A stretch of DNA of 64,000 nt from Pyrus communis (GCF_963583255.1 NC_084815.1:19070807-19134806), one strand, 5' to 3'; counted from the stretch's first letter, positions 23,190 through 35,932 are shown. Notes: a model not told the origin generated them from the letters alone. Program-made: numbers and translations.

Positions 23190-23577
23190 CTTTATGCAAA
23201 GGGATCATAATTTTTTGAAAAAATGGGGATTAGGTGTGAGGCCCACTCTACATCGAATTTCAATGATCCGAACCGTCTATTTTGTAAGTTTCGATTCATA
23301 GATCATCCTTGCAAAAATTCAATTCAATCCGAAGCCATTTGCCTATTTAATTATCAAGATCAAATTTCATTGTTTCTTATATAACAAAGTATTCGTTCAT
23401 TTCTTTGAACACAATTAGATGTCTTAAATATTTTTGATTTGACTAATATTTTGTAAAGATGATCTATGAGGTGCAACTTAAGAAATAGATGGTTCGGATT
23501 GTTAAAATCCGATGTGATGTGGAACCTACAACTAATTCCTATTTTTATAAAAAACAAAGAATCTCTTTCCTTAAAAG
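23190..23577. mobile_element. Fold-back MITE-like element, about 390 bp
   Basis: The left arm (CTTTATGCAAAGGGATC, then AATGATCCGAACCGTCTATTT) is the imperfect reverse complement of the right arm, which reversed reads AACAATCCGAACCATCTATTT, with a short AT-rich centre. No coding potential. A copy of the same family lies at 33248-33645. Confidence 0.7.
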
Positions 23578-23607
23578 CTTCTTATATATATATATATACA
23601 CACACAC

Positions 23608-23733
23608 ATAAAGAATTGTTATTAGCTTTTCAAAAATGTAGTTTTGTGTTCTAAATTTTTTATAATTAGAAATAAAAATACATTTATAAAAAATGTAAAA
23701 TAAAATTTTAAAAATGTTAATAACAGTTCTTTA
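23608..23733. mobile_element. Short palindromic MITE-like element
   Basis: AAAGAATTGTTATTAGC on the left pairs with the reverse of GTTAATAACAGTTCTTTA on the right; both ends are bordered by TATATA tracts. No ORF. Confidence 0.55.
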
Positions 23734-24046
23734 TATATATATATATATATTGACGTGGTGAAAAGCAAGGTAAATGCCTAACTCACCACCACCACACGGT
23801 ACGCCAAAGCTCTGAAAGCCCCATATTTCTTAGAGAAAGTCTCTAAATAAAAGTGAAAGCCAGCTGGCATCAGTGACGCGCGCAGAGTTGTAGCTGCAGA
23901 TTACTACGATAAATGAATTATCCACTTGCCTTCATCACTGTGCTGGTGTTTATCTATAACTTTTTCATTTTTGGATCCAGTTATACATTTATGGAAAATC
24001 ACAAAGTTGACCAAAATTGAAATGAAAAACATAAATAAGGAGGATT

Positions 24047-24600
24047 TTTTTTTTTTTTTTTGGGTTAACAACCGAGCATAAGTCCGAAAGGCAAATGCAG
24101 AATCCGATTCTACCATAATCTTCTTAATTTCATTATTTCATGAAAGTAGCAGGGGAAACCATCTTCACCCGAAGCCAATTTCCAAGTAAATAATAACAAA
24201 TTTGGAATCATTAGGGAGAGCAAAATCATGCTCAAAATACTTTTGCTTCGCCAGTGTCACAAGAACCAGCGAGCGATGCAAAAAAATGTCTCCATTGCAA
24301 ATCATCAAAACTAATATTTTGGGAGAGATATTATTTTGGAACCAATTAGTAGTTCATGAACCAGTAAAAAATTGATCAAGAACAGGGAAACTTCTCCGAA
24401 CCTTAGCAGCAAAAGGAGCAGTCTCTAAAGACGTGAATAATTGAGTCAAAATCACCATCATATCTGCCGTATAGCCAACCCCCGTCTAACTCGTTGAGCA
24501 TTGGTCAGTAATTTGTCTAGCAACACAAGTCAAAGAAAAGAGAGCACTTGAGGAGGAAGACGCAACTCCCAAATAAACTTTCATCGCTATTTGGTATTCA
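24047..24600 (-). pseudogene. LINE (non-LTR retrotransposon) 3' fragment
   Basis: In mixed frames the minus strand gives NELDGGWLYG then DFDSIIHVFRDC, matching the zinc-binding region after LINE reverse transcriptase, and further on KIMVESDSAFAF, resembling an RNase H segment. A run of about 17 A (T on the plus strand, from 24046) follows on the minus strand, as expected at a LINE 3' end. There are many stops. The 5' limit is unclear. Confidence 0.55.
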
Positions 24601-25526
24601 TATTAGCGTTTAGGTCTAACACATAGACAGAGACTTCACAGTAAAGTTACTATCATTAGTTGATCTTCGTATGCACTTGTCTGTCAAGCTATCAATACCA
24701 TCCACATAAATATTGACAATTTTATCCAACGTTTTATGTCAATCATACAATAATATATGCAATTTAAGTCCACATAATACTATATTCATAACACAAAACG
24801 GCGTGGTGACTCTGGAACATGCAAGTTGCTCCTTCAACAAAAGGGAAAAAGAAAAGGAAAAAGATTTATTGCACAATTTGAATAGGGAATATGAATTTTA
24901 GAGAGAGCCCAGCTTGTTCATTCATTCAAACCAAGCAAAGTTTACAAAAGAAACACAAAAGTTTAATTAATCAATTAACAAGAACAATATAAATAAAATA
25001 AAAGTGAAAAAAAAAGAAAAAGAATAATGGTGAATCATCTCTGCTGATCTGCCTTGTGCAACTGTCCTTTTTCTCTCCCTCTCTATATTTCCAGGGCTCA
25101 GTTTTGTTTTTCTCTGTAACGATATATGACTGCTGCTACGTAAATTTAGAGCAAGCTTATTTCTTGTGTCTTAATCCAATCCCCCTCCCCGTTTTTCAAA
25201 CGGTTTTTTTATTCACCAATAAATCAATAAATTGGAAAAAAACTGATGATGACGACGACGACGACTACCCGAGAAGCAGTAGAAGAAGAAGAAGATCAAG
25301 AGGACAACAAAAATCAGAAGATGATGAAATGGGGTGGTGATGAAAAAAGGAGAATGAAAGAAATTAATTTAAGAAAACAAGAAAAGGAAAAAAAAAAAAA
25401 AAAAAAAAAGAAAATGGAAGAACTAATTTTTTGAGGGTTTCAACTTTTGCTCATGTGAGGTATAATCTTACTTGAGCTAGATTGAGATACGTACATATTG
25501 TACAGAGATTTGGCCATGCACATTTC

Positions 25527-28500
25527 TCACTGAACCATGGCGAGGAAAGAAGGTGCACCATTGCCTCCGCCGTTGGACGAAGGGCCTGTATTCTGCTTCT
25601 GAAACTCTATCTTGTAAGCCATCTTCCGCTCTTGCTCCGTTTCTTCATCGTCTTCCATGTCCTCCTCCTCTTGATCCATAAGATTATCGCTATCCACTTC
25701 CTCCATCCTATTGCATTCATCTACTCCAAAATGTTGTGGGTGCCCTTGTTGGAGGACTTGTTGGTGATCATGCACCTCCATCAACTCCTTCACAATGTCT
25801 TCTGGCTTCAAATGCAAAACCAATAATCAGTATGTATCTATGCATACATTACTAATTTATTCCCCAAAAATTTGTACGCCAAATAATGCGGAGATAAAAT
25901 TTTGGATCATATTTGTTTTGAACAAGTAAGATACTGACAGACGCGTAACGAATTTTGTCAACAAATTTGATGACTCTAGTCTCTCAAGACCCTAGCATTA
26001 GCAAATATTATTGACTAGAAATATATGGAAAAACTTTACCTTCTTGGCAGCCTCTGCTGTTCCCTCTCCAAAGAGGTTAGCTCTCAAATTTGTTTCCACA
26101 TTCGTGCTATCATCTGCATTCTTGTTTTCTGATCCGGCCACTACTTGCTCCTGTTGAGGTGGTTGTTCTAGCATATTTCCCAACGAGCTGCTGCTGCCGC
26201 CCGTAGACCCACCGCCAAGCACCCTTTTCCGGTAAAGGGCATCTAGTTCGTGAAAATATGGACACGTTTTCGCATCCTCGGGCCGCTTCTTGTTGCTCTC
26301 CTTCACCTTCTTGAAGTACTTGTTGATGTTCTCCCATTTCTCCTTGCACCTCTTGGAACTCCTATTGTACCCGATCCGCCCCATGCCGGCGGAGATTTCC
26401 TCCCAAAGTGGGCCTTTCGGCCCTGCATCTTGGTACCTTGACTCAAGCCCGCTCCTCAACTTTATCAGCGCCAGTACTTCTGCCTTGGGCCATCTCGAAG
26501 ATGATGCAGGCTCGGAGCTCCCTCCTCCTCCACCGCTAGCAATATTCTCCTGCGCTGTCGGAGGTACCTGCTGTTCCGGTACAGCCATCACCGGTTGAAC
26601 ATTTTGAGGCTGCTGAACATGACGAACTTGTTGCATTTGTTGCGGTGGCTGAGGTTGTTGCTGTTGCGGTGTTTGATATGTCTGTGTCGTCGGCTGTGGC
26701 GTTGTCTGTGGTAAAGGCGTGACAACCGACACCGACGGAGGCACAGGTGGTGGGGGAGCGGCGTGGACATTGACCGGCGGAGGCAACTGAATAGTCTGAC
26801 CAGTAATTTTCTGCAGGAAAGAGATAATGGCGGCATCTCTTGAAGCAGAGATGGCCCGCTCTTGACTCATGAGCTCCTGCTCGCGAGTTAACCGGGCCAT
26901 CTCCTGACGTTTCCACGCCTCCTCCCTGATAGTCCTGTCCTGCTCCCTCTTCTCTATCACTTCTAGAAACCTCTGCTGCATGCTCTCTTGCTTTTGCATC
27001 ACTTGCTTCATCAGAACCTCGAAAAAGTTCATCATTTTTCGGGTACTACCGCCGCCACTAATTCCGGTACTAGTACTAGCACTCCCCCTTTTTCGCTTCC
27101 GACTCGAGCGCTCTCCTTCCACGTCATCATCGTCGTCCTCGTCGTCAGTTCCCGGGGAAGTCGACGAGCTGTTGGAGGAGAAGTTAAAGTCCATCGGAGT
27201 GGCTGTAGGCTGGGACGAGGGTATTATTGGAATTGCAGTGGCGGGAGGTGGTTGCTGTTGCTGTGGCATTCTGAACGATGAGATGGGCATGGGGTTAGTG
27301 ACAGATCCGAACCCGACAGAAACCGGATTCGGAGACGCGACGTGCACTGCCGGAGAGGCTGACACGTTAGCTGTCGTAGCTGCGGCGGTGCCATGCAGAG
27401 CCTCCAGCTCGCTGAAAAACTTGTAGCTTTTGCCGTCTTGGCGCCCCGCGCGGCCTTCTTTTGTCCGCTTGTAATATTTGTGAACGTTTTCGAATTTCTC
27501 CTTGCATTTCTTGGCATTTCTTTGGTACCCCAATTCCGCTAGTTTCCTGCACAATGTAACAAATCCATATTTTTATTATAAATAATTAACCAATTTTTTA
27601 AATTTAAAAATTTGAATTAAACCCAATAAAATAGAATAAATCATCATCTTCCAAACTAGGACTCGAGGGAGGGTTAATGGAGGAAAAAAAATGGAGGGGA
27701 GAGGGTGGTCTCTATCTCCTATGCAATTAATTAATTATATAAGATTAGCTGTATATAGTCGAAATTTAGAAGCATTAGCATTTTATTAATTAAAAAGGAA
27801 AAAATGGAGAGAAAAAGAGGAAAATGTTGCTAATTTTTTATATTTTGGGGGGAAATAAAGGAAATCTTATTGGGATTTTAAAAAATTGGTGTGATAAAAA
27901 TTGAATTTAAAGGGGGAGGGACAAAAATAAAGGAAGGAGGGAGGGATTGGGTACAAGTGATGCAGTGGATCTGAGCCGCTCTAAATACCAACAAGAAGAA
28001 AAAGAAAAGAAAGAGAGAAAGAAAGGAAAGATGCTCGACTCGTGAATCGTGATAGAAAGAGAAAGAAGCCCCATCTACCATGTGCGGCTGGCTGCCTGGC
28101 TCCCTCTGTATCTATGTATTTATATATATATATATGCAGAAAAATAATTAATTCATTAATTTCTTCCTCTCTTTCTTTTTTTTATCAAGGAAAAAAAAAT
28201 TTTGTGAAAATACCCATCAATAATCAATATTGGGAATGCCAAAATGGTGAAGAAGATGACTTGGCAAATCGAAAAATGAATGAATTTCGAAACCTAAAAT
28301 TCAATAAAGTGAAAAAGAATAAAAATTAGCATGAATTTTGATTTGATTTGATTGTTTTTGTTTTTGTTAATTACCTGGAGACATCTTCCCACAAGGGGCC
28401 TTTGAGGGTGGCGTCACGGAAGGCCACATCCATATCGGACCTGATTTTGAGAAGCGCCAGGGTCTCCTGACGCGGCCATCTGTTCCCGCTGGACCCACCA

Positions 28501-28733
28501 CCGCCACCTCGATCCGCGAGAGCATCTTCAGCTGCAGCCGCCGCGCCGGACAGAGTCATGAGCTCGTCCAAATTCACCGCCGCGGAAGCTGGCGGCCTGC
28601 TGCTGATTGGGGACGCCGCTTCCACCACCAGCTGGCCTTGCTCCGCCGCCGCAGGTTCAGCAGCACTCATCTCTCCAGCTCCTCCGTAATGGGTTTGGGA
28701 CCCTCCAGCTCCTCCAGCTGCTGGTTGCTGCAT
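25527..28733 (-). CDS. GTL1: GT-2-like trihelix transcription factor, GTL1 type, 3 exons, 714 aa
   Basis: Exons on the minus strand are 28733-28375, 27546-26040 and 25805-25527, with GT-AG introns of 828 and 234 bp; the sum is 2145 nt with the stop. Near the N-terminus EASPISSRPPA is shared with Arabidopsis GTL1 as I remember it. The N-terminal trihelix spans about residues 84-172 (NRWPRQETLALLKIRSDMD ... GPLWEDVSRKLAELGY) and is split by intron 1. Then follow an acidic patch (DDEDDDDDVEGE, about 250), a basic likely nuclear signal (RKRKRG), a helical EEAWKRQE-type region (about 295-350), a Pro/Gln-rich stretch (about 370-450) and the C-terminal trihelix (about 470-560, SSRWPKAEVLALIKLRSGLE). 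The protein should bind GT elements in the nucleus. In Arabidopsis GTL1 limits trichome and root-hair cell growth and represses SDD1, affecting stomatal density. The leader is GA-rich. Confidence 0.92.
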
Positions 28734-28880
28734 AATCTCGCGAATTGAGAAAATGGGTACTTCTCAATTCCTCAACGCACCTCAAAGATGTCGTCTTTCT
28801 TCCAATTCTTCACCGCCGATTCTGTACGCAGGGAAATTGATTGGGTACATTAAGCAGCGGGGGAGGCAGATCTTCCTCTT

Positions 28881-28883
<3 letters not shown>

Positions 28884-28925
<42 letters not shown>
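28884..28925. repeat. GA microsatellite in the GTL1 5' flank
   Basis: An uninterrupted GA run of about 40 bases lies some 150 bp upstream of the GTL1 start codon; on the sense strand it is a CT run, common in plant 5' leaders and core promoters. A second shorter GA run lies at about 29379-29398. Confidence 0.85.
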
Positions 28926-28928
<3 letters not shown>

Positions 28929-29399
28929 GGGGAGGAGGAGCTAAGGAGGAGGGGCAAAAGGAAGGAGGGTGGGGGGATTAGATTAGACAACTAGAAAGAT
29001 GAAAGGCAGAAAGTGAATTTTCCTATGAGTTAGTGCAGGACTTCACACACACTAGAGATTTGATTTTTATTCCCTTGTTTACTTAAAAATCCAACAACAG
29101 AAAAGAATATTAAAGAAAAAAGGAATAATAATTAAGGAAAAAAAGAGGAGGAAGAGGAGGAGGAGGGTATAATCATCATCATCATCATCCCCATCCCACT
29201 GCAATACTGCTGCTGCTTCTGCTGCCTGCAAGAGATGACAGACAGAGAAAAGAAAAGACAGAAAGACTGGATGGGTTGTGGGGGGCGACAGATAAGCGAA
29301 GAAAGAGAAACAGAAGACCGAGAGAGAGAAGTGAATGAATGGAGAGATGAAGATTATGAGGGTGCTGATGATGATTAAGAGAGAGAGAGAGAGAGAGTG

Positions 29400-31160
29400 C
29401 GTGAGAGAGGAGAGAGAAAATTATAAGAGATGCTGTGTTGTCAGCGGCTCTCACTTTGCTGCTAATAATTGTCAAAACCATTTACCACTATATTTTACTC
29501 TCCATTTTCTTAAACTTTAAGAATGAATTATCACACTACTATTAAAGTCTAACGTTATTCTTCTGTATTTGTAAGTTTCAAGTAAGTTTAACTTTAATGG
29601 ATGGATAGTTCGATACATATTATGGTTGATCGTTATTATTTTTACATGTAAGTTGAAATATCAAATTTGATTTTCATAAATAATAACGAGTTTGAAATAT
29701 AATTATAGTTGATTGATTGTATGACTTAGTTTAAATCTCTCTCTAATATCGTTGTGTAAAGAATATATTTAAGACACACAACATAGACAACATTCGTGAC
29801 ACTAAAAATTATAGCCCATCAATGTAAGATATGTATTATTGAGTTTAACAGTTGAACGTCCGCTAAAGAATTGAGAGAATGTAACAAATGAATATAAGCC
29901 ATTTAAAGACAATTTACACCATAAATTTATTCTATATACTAAAATGATTTTGTTGATACATTCCCTAATTGAGGTGCACCTTAGCATATATAATTTCTCC
30001 ATTGCTCTAGAAATTTAGACTCAAATGTTGTATTTGAGTCCAAATATAACTTTTTTTTCTACTGCACTAGAAAGTTAAAATTCATATATGAATTTTGATT
30101 TGTATTAAAATTTATAATTAGGTTTAGTTATAAGATTTGAGTCTAAGACGGACCTCACGGTAATAAGAAAAAATAGTATTTCAACTAGTAAAGTTTTGAC
30201 ACCAATCATCTCCAATGCACAAAATTAAATGTTAAAATTCAAATATGAGTTCTTATTTCACTATTTTACTGTATGATGCACGTAATCAAATGTTAAAACT
30301 CAGATTTAAGTGTAACATTTGGGTATGTGTATTGTGGAAGAAGAAGAAAAAAAGGCATCAATATTTTGATTCCAAATATAAAAATATAAGAATTATGTTG
30401 TATTATTTTATAATTATTAAGGTGCTACGCGTAAGTCTTCCAGCTCGAATTTGTGGATAAACCCTAACGTTGGTGGTGAGAGAGAGTAACTAATTTCTCC
30501 CTAAACTTTTTCCATCAAACTAATAGCATATAATAATTATTTTGAAATGCAAATAACAATTTTCTATTATAAATTTATAATACGGATTGAATAAAAGAGA
30601 AGAAAGGAAAGAAAATTCAAAGTGAATGGACCAAAGAGCAATGGAGCATAAGCTAGGCAACTCTCACATCCATCTTTAGGAATAAAAATCAAGGCCATCT
30701 TTGCTTTGCCATCACAATAATTTCCTACTGAATTGACCCAACAATCCCTCTCTGTGGGCAATGCCCTTGCAAAATTGGACTTTGCTTTTACTTTACTATG
30801 TAGCTTGGGAGCACCAGAAACTTTGCTCTCCTTCCCCTCAAGTTGTGCTCTCACTCTCTCTAATCCATACAGTTTCACGTCCACACACCCACGAAACTCA
30901 TAAGAAACCAATAGCTAAACCTCGCGCAGGGACAATTGACGGTAGCCTATGATGGATCCAGAATTTTAACTTTGGGTGGTCTTAGTACGTCAATTCAAGA
31001 TTATTTAAGACGAAATAGAACCAAAACCGAATAGGTGGGCAGCCAAATTTTACTTTCCGTCTGAAACTTAGCTGTGTGTATGTGAAAGGGAGAGGGAGAG
31101 TTTGTGGTGGAAAGAGAATTGAAAACCAAAGGAGTGGGCTCCTTTCTTGAAATATTGTAG
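29400..31160. other. Intergenic AT-rich DNA; no gene recognised
   Basis: This is the promoter side of GTL1 and the upstream flank of the small ORF at 31329. The open stretch 30567-30911 (-) has no family features. I see no clear transposon ends here. Confidence 0.5.
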
Positions 31161-31328
31161 TATATGGATTCTCCCTTTATTTCTTTGTACATTTTAATGA
31201 GTCTGTTGAATAAAACGCAACGTTTTACTAAAGCAAAAAACAGTCATATTTTTGTTGGAAAAATTAGAGCAGCTCGTCTCATCTTCTTCCCAGCTTCTTT
31301 ACTTAAGCAAATCTACAACAAACAAACC

Positions 31329-31508
31329 ATGGTTGCAAGGCATCACCACCATCGTCGTAGCTTCTTTGCAGATCAGCCTCTGCACATCTATGGGACCGAA
31401 GAGGTCCTGGTCACGTCTCCACCACCACCTTCCAAGAGAATCGAGAGGTACTTCAAAGGATCTTCTACCGGTTTTCGGATGATCCCGAAACCACCCGGGT
31501 CCCTCTAA
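31329..31508 (+). CDS. Small basic proline-containing protein, 59 aa, function unknown
   Basis: The start lies in a good plant context (AAACAAACCATGG) after an AC-rich leader-like stretch. The product begins MVARHHHHRRSFF, has YGTEEVLVTSPPPPSKRIER in the middle and ends with MIPKPPGSL. It has a His/Arg cluster, a proline run and no membrane segment. The frame is open upstream to 31164, but the start at 31329 has the better context. I do not recognise the family. Composition and start context favour a real small gene; the lack of a known homologue in my memory argues for caution. Confidence 0.45.
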   Translation: MVARHHHHRRSFFADQPLHIYGTEEVLVTSPPPPSKRIERYFKGSSTGFRMIPKPPGSL

Positions 31509-32493
31509 AGATAGCATTCTATAATTCAACCGTCTATCTAAGATAGATATAACCTTTTCTTTTTTTTTTCCTACTTGTTTCTTCACATCCAAAATTGACA
31601 CCCTAATTTTGAGCTGAAACAAACTAAAATTGTTGAAGCACACCAATTAGGACGGGAATCAGAATATGATCTGCACTCACTCATCAGTCATCACACTTAA
31701 CCATGGTTTAAACTTTAAACTCAACCTAATTATAAGTACTCTGAGATCGATCTGTGGTTTTTTTAACATTTATTTGTAGCTAGCAATTTAAATGATACTC
31801 CACGCTCCTCCTCTTCTCGCTCAAAACCAATATTATATAGATAATTAATTATCTAATTATTAATTAAGGGGACTATTTGGTGATTAATGATATAAAGAGG
31901 GAAAAATTGGATATTTTAATCCCACATCGAAACTTTGAATTAACCTGGAGGGAGGACGACCTGTGATGCTGTCAGATGATGACTTTAGTTTCCAATTCCT
32001 TTAGTTTAAACAAAGTTGTTGTCGGTCCCATCTCCCATCTGACATGCTTGTAAGTCCCATGTGATTGGAGCCCTATGGAGGCTGATGGAATTTATCATAT
32101 AAACCTGCATATTTATTTTATATATATATATAGATATTAAAGCTAGAAAGAGATAGAGAGAGAGAGAGAGAGAGATCTATTTTACACCAACAATGCCAGC
32201 GGCCATTGATGATTTGCTTAAAACTAACACTAATTGACAGCAAATAACTCCTGTTGTAAGCTTATTCTTTCCTTCTTTATACTTTTCCCATTCACACAAA
32301 CAATGCCCTCACCTCAAGAAAAATTATAGTGGGATGATACTGAAACAGCGTCGCGTGATATAATCAGTATGCTTGTTTTTTCTTTCTATGCAAGCGATGG
32401 TGGAAGGACGGAAATCAAACTTAGGATTCTAAGTGCTTCTGTAAAAGCTATTAATCACTTGAGTTGTAAGTTATTGTTAATCAGTTGGGCTTC

Positions 32494-32775
32494 ATTTGAT
32501 GGAGATGATTGATTTGGATAGAACTATTCACTATATTAAGGTATTTTAAAGGAAGAAACGAATGGCAAATTCCTTACTTGTCCAAGTTAAAGGTTACTCA
32601 TGAAGAATAGTTGGCGCTTTTAATCCTACCTTTGTTGTGGGGATTAGTATGGATATCTTTTCTTCATTTGTAACCTTCAACTTAGACAAAATGACGAATT
32701 TATCATCCATTTCTTCCTTTAAAACGCCATCAATATAGTGAATAGTCTTACCCAAATCAATCATCTATCAAACAT
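32494..32775. mobile_element. Fold-back MITE, about 280 bp
   Basis: The left arm (TGATTGATTTGGATAGAAC, ACTATTCACTATATTAAGG, TTTTAAAGGAAGAAACGAATG) is the near-reverse complement of the right arm, which reversed reads TGATTGATTTGGGTAAGAC, ACTATTCACTATATTGATGG, TTTTAAAGGAAGAAATGGATG. The arms are about 110-120 bp around a short centre. No ORF. Confidence 0.75.
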
Positions 32776-33247
32776 GTCTGTATGTATTATGATATGAGTA
32801 AATGAACATCTATATAGTTTAGGAAATAAATATTAATAAGTATATATAAATTATAACATGTAAATTTGTTATACCACAGTATGATGCAATAATTTCTTAT
32901 TGGACTAGTAACCATTGCGTTTGAATATCCAACTTTTGATCGCATTAACACATTGTGGGGGGCACGTTACGCGCTCTCAAACTGTCATGATGCTCCTCAA
33001 GCCTAATGTATATCATTGTGGCAATCATGCTTTTTCTAAGTCACCATAATATAATTATATACAGGTACATATATATGCATGCATGCATTATGTATTTACT
33101 ATAATTATATGTTAATTACAACAAATCGCAGATACTACTAGGTTTAAGGAGCCAGCCAGGAAATAATTAAGACTGCCTAACGTACAGTTGTGCATAGTAC
33201 TTAATTAAGGAAGAGAATATATATGTATACACACACACACATACATA

Positions 33248-33645
33248 TAGGCTCTTTATCCAAAGAAATCCCAATTTTTTTAATACAAATGGAGACTAGT
33301 TATGGGGCATATTCCATATAAACTTCAACGATCTGAACTGTTTATTTTTCAAGTTTCACTCCATAGATTATTCTTACAAAATATCAGCCAAAGAAATTTT
33401 GGAAATGTTTGAGTCATCTAATTGAGTTTACAGAAATTGACATACAGTACATTCTAAAACATATTGGAATTTCATCATGACAATTAAATAGATAAATGGT
33501 TTTGAATTGAATTGATTTTTTGTAAAATTAATATAAGAATGAAATTAAAAAAAAAATAGACGATTTGCATCATTGAAGTTCAATGTAAAGTGAGCTCATA
33601 ACTAATCCATATTTTTACAAAAAATAAAATAAAATGAAGTTCTGA
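33248..33645. mobile_element. Fold-back MITE-like element, second copy of the 23190 family
   Basis: Arms such as CTTCAACGATCTGAACTGTTTATTTTTC on the left and the region around GATTTGCATCATTGAAGTTC on the right mirror each other and resemble the arms of 23190-23577. Its right end runs into a CT microsatellite. Confidence 0.6.
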
Positions 33646-34039
33646 TTCTCTCTCTCTCTCTCTCTCTATATATATGTATAATGTCAATGTGAATACATTA
33701 ATTTGTTAACCCTAAGGGATCTTATTCTGTGATACTATTTGTCCAACAAGTTTTTGCTTCGTTGTATGCGATTCTTTTTGGTAAATAATTTGCACAAGTT
33801 TAGAAGGGAACCTTTTTCCCCTTTTTTTCTGTGTGTTTTCCCTAATGAATAGGTAAGGAATTAACTCGGTTGCTATCACATGGTAACCATCATGTTGCTA
33901 ACATGAATATGTTGTTAGATGGCTGGATTCGAACATGGAGGATGCCCATGCAAGAAAAGGGAAGTCGCACTATTAAAATGTAGTATTAGCATTCTTTGTT
34001 CCACACCATACAATCACCAATTAAATTGTGCAATAGAAA

Positions 34040-34480
34040 AACAACACAATGTGGGTGCATGAAAGAAACCCATGTGGATAAAAGAGGGAGTTAGGGTTTT
34101 AGAGCCGACAACGAGTGAGAGGTCGTAACTTCTCATCTATTCTAATATGTTATGCTTTCAAACTGTCAACGGAAAAAAGAAAATGTGGCCCATGAAAGAA
34201 ATTATGTGGATAAAAGACTATGTTAGGGTTTTGAAGCCGACACTAACAATGAAAAAGGTCGTAAGTTACCATTTAATCTAACATGTTATGTGATCATACT
34301 ATCAATTATAGAGGTCATAAGTCAACATCATACTAGTATGTTAATTATGAGATGGAACTGTTAACAGAAAAAGACAATGTGGGAGAATGGAAAAGATAAA
34401 CCATGTAGGGTTTTGGAGTTGACAATGAGAGAAATTGTAAGTTACTGATTTACTATTTACGCTATTAAACTGTCAATTGG
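34040..34480. repeat. Degenerate tandem repeat, about three to four units
   Basis: Units of roughly 110-150 bp share landmarks in the same order: CATGAAAGAAA, ATGTGGATAAAAGA, TTAGGGTTTT, GCCGACA, GGTCGTAA, and a closing AACTGTCAA-type stretch. Units begin near 34057, 34190 and 34375, with a partial one near 34310. No ORF spans them. Confidence 0.6.
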
Positions 34481-34603
34481 CATCACCGATCATCCAAATA
34501 AAATATACAAAAAATGTGAAATTTATAAATGGGAAAAGTAGAAAATGGGGTGGCCAAGTGAGTGAAGGCATGATGATGAGAAAGGAAAGGAGTTTGGGTT
34601 GGG

Positions 34604-34605
<2 letters not shown>

Positions 34606-34644
<39 letters not shown>
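34606..34644. repeat. GA microsatellite
   Basis: About 39 bases of alternating GA. Confidence 0.95.
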
Positions 34645-34645
<1 letters not shown>

Positions 34646-35420
34646 CATTTAGCAATTAGGTTATGAGAGGGAGGGGAGGGGGAGACCAGAACAGATTGGC
34701 ACAGCTGTAGAAAGGGGCCCATTACGTGAGGGGAAGGGGAGGAACGTGCGTGGCGTTTCTCCCGGATTTCTGAAACCCCTAACTGCCGATCACTGCACAT
34801 GCCACTTGCTTCTCCTCCTCCTTCCCTTTCTTTCTTTCTTTCTTTCTTTTTTCTCCCCCACTTTTTATTTTTAACCACTTATGGTTTTCCTTTGTTTTTT
34901 TTAATAAACCCCCATTCTCTCTCTCCTACTCTCTCTCTCTCTCTCTAGGTTTTTTTATTTCCATATTGATCGATTTTACTTCTCACCTGTGAGCTGGACC
35001 CTAACATGCTCTCCTCCTCCTCGCATCCCATCTTCTTCTTGTTTTTACACTGACCTACCCTCAGACAAACAGTAGTGTCTTGTGTTTTGCTTTATTCTTT
35101 GATCATAAAGAAAACTGTATGATATTGACCAAAGCAACTATGCGTGGCAAGTGTTTCTCTATGTTTACGTATTTCGAATGAAGAATGGACGAGAATGAAA
35201 TCAACTCTACGCTTCTTGTTGATATGATCTATATGATTCTTTTAGGTATTGAATTACGAATTTGAAGATGGAAGCCCTACTTCTTTTGATTAGTAAACTT
35301 GAGGGAGTAAATTGAAATAATTCAAATGCCCATGTTCTAGTAAAGGACACTCCTTAGTAAATGCTGGAAATCAAGAAAAAAAATGCATTTAGAAAATGAA
35401 AATAGATATGGAAATCACCA

Positions 35421-35932
35421 TAGGTCTGTTTGGTACTGTACTTGAATCCAACTTTTTCAACTCAAAAGTCATTTTCAAATTTTAGGCCTTAAAAACTTGT
35501 TTAGTAGGATTATTTTCAAAAAGTGAACTTAAGACTAACTTAAAAAAAAAAAACTAGTTTATTCTCTAGAAACACCAAAAGTGAATTTTTAAACTCAAAG
35601 GTCACTCATTTGTTTTCTTCTTCTCCCCCCCCCCCCCCAAAAACAAAAATTCCAGCTTCTTCATTCTCTCTCCTCCTCTCTATCTCATTTGATCATCTCT
35701 CTCTTTCTCTCTCCTTTGATCATTTCTTTCTTTTTTTTCCTACTCTTTCCTCGTTCTCCCTCTTCTGCAACTCCCTCTCTTTATATCTTTTTGTCTAGTT
35801 TAAGTTTTGAGATTTACAAAAAAATATTAAATTTCATACCAAACAAGTTTTTGAGTTTTAAAGAAAATTATTTTCAAGAAATGTTTAGAGAAATAATGAA
35901 TTTTTTTTAATAGGATACCAAACAAACTCTAA
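35421..35932. mobile_element. MITE-like element with GTTTGGTA ends
   Basis: The left end GTCTGTTTGGTACTG and the reversed right end AGTTTGTTTGGTATCC are inverted copies; inner parts (ATTTTCAAATTTTAGGC; AAAGAAAATTATTTTCAAG) are shared with 58928-59535. The centre is CT-rich and non-coding. Confidence 0.65.

Larger units (their letters stand above)
21744..25440. other. Intergenic; fold-back elements, LINE remnant, SSRs; no gene
   Basis: No host gene is seen. The stretch holds two palindromic elements (23190-23577 and 23608-23733), a LINE remnant (24047-24600), AC/TA microsatellites near 23170-23186 and 23582-23610, and an A-run near 25390. Open reading stretches such as 25056-25340 are low-complexity and lie in the 3' flank of GTL1. 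Confidence 0.55.

Noticed and set aside
26980..27426. Long plus-strand ORF opposite GTL1
   Set aside because: It mirrors GC-rich, biased codons of the GTL1 exon; it has no family features of its own.
30567..30911. 114-codon minus-strand ORF
   Set aside because: No recognisable domain, no promoter signals and composition like surrounding spacer.
31299..31646. Minus-strand ORF over the small gene at 31329
   Set aside because: No good start context or family features; the plus-strand reading is better supported.
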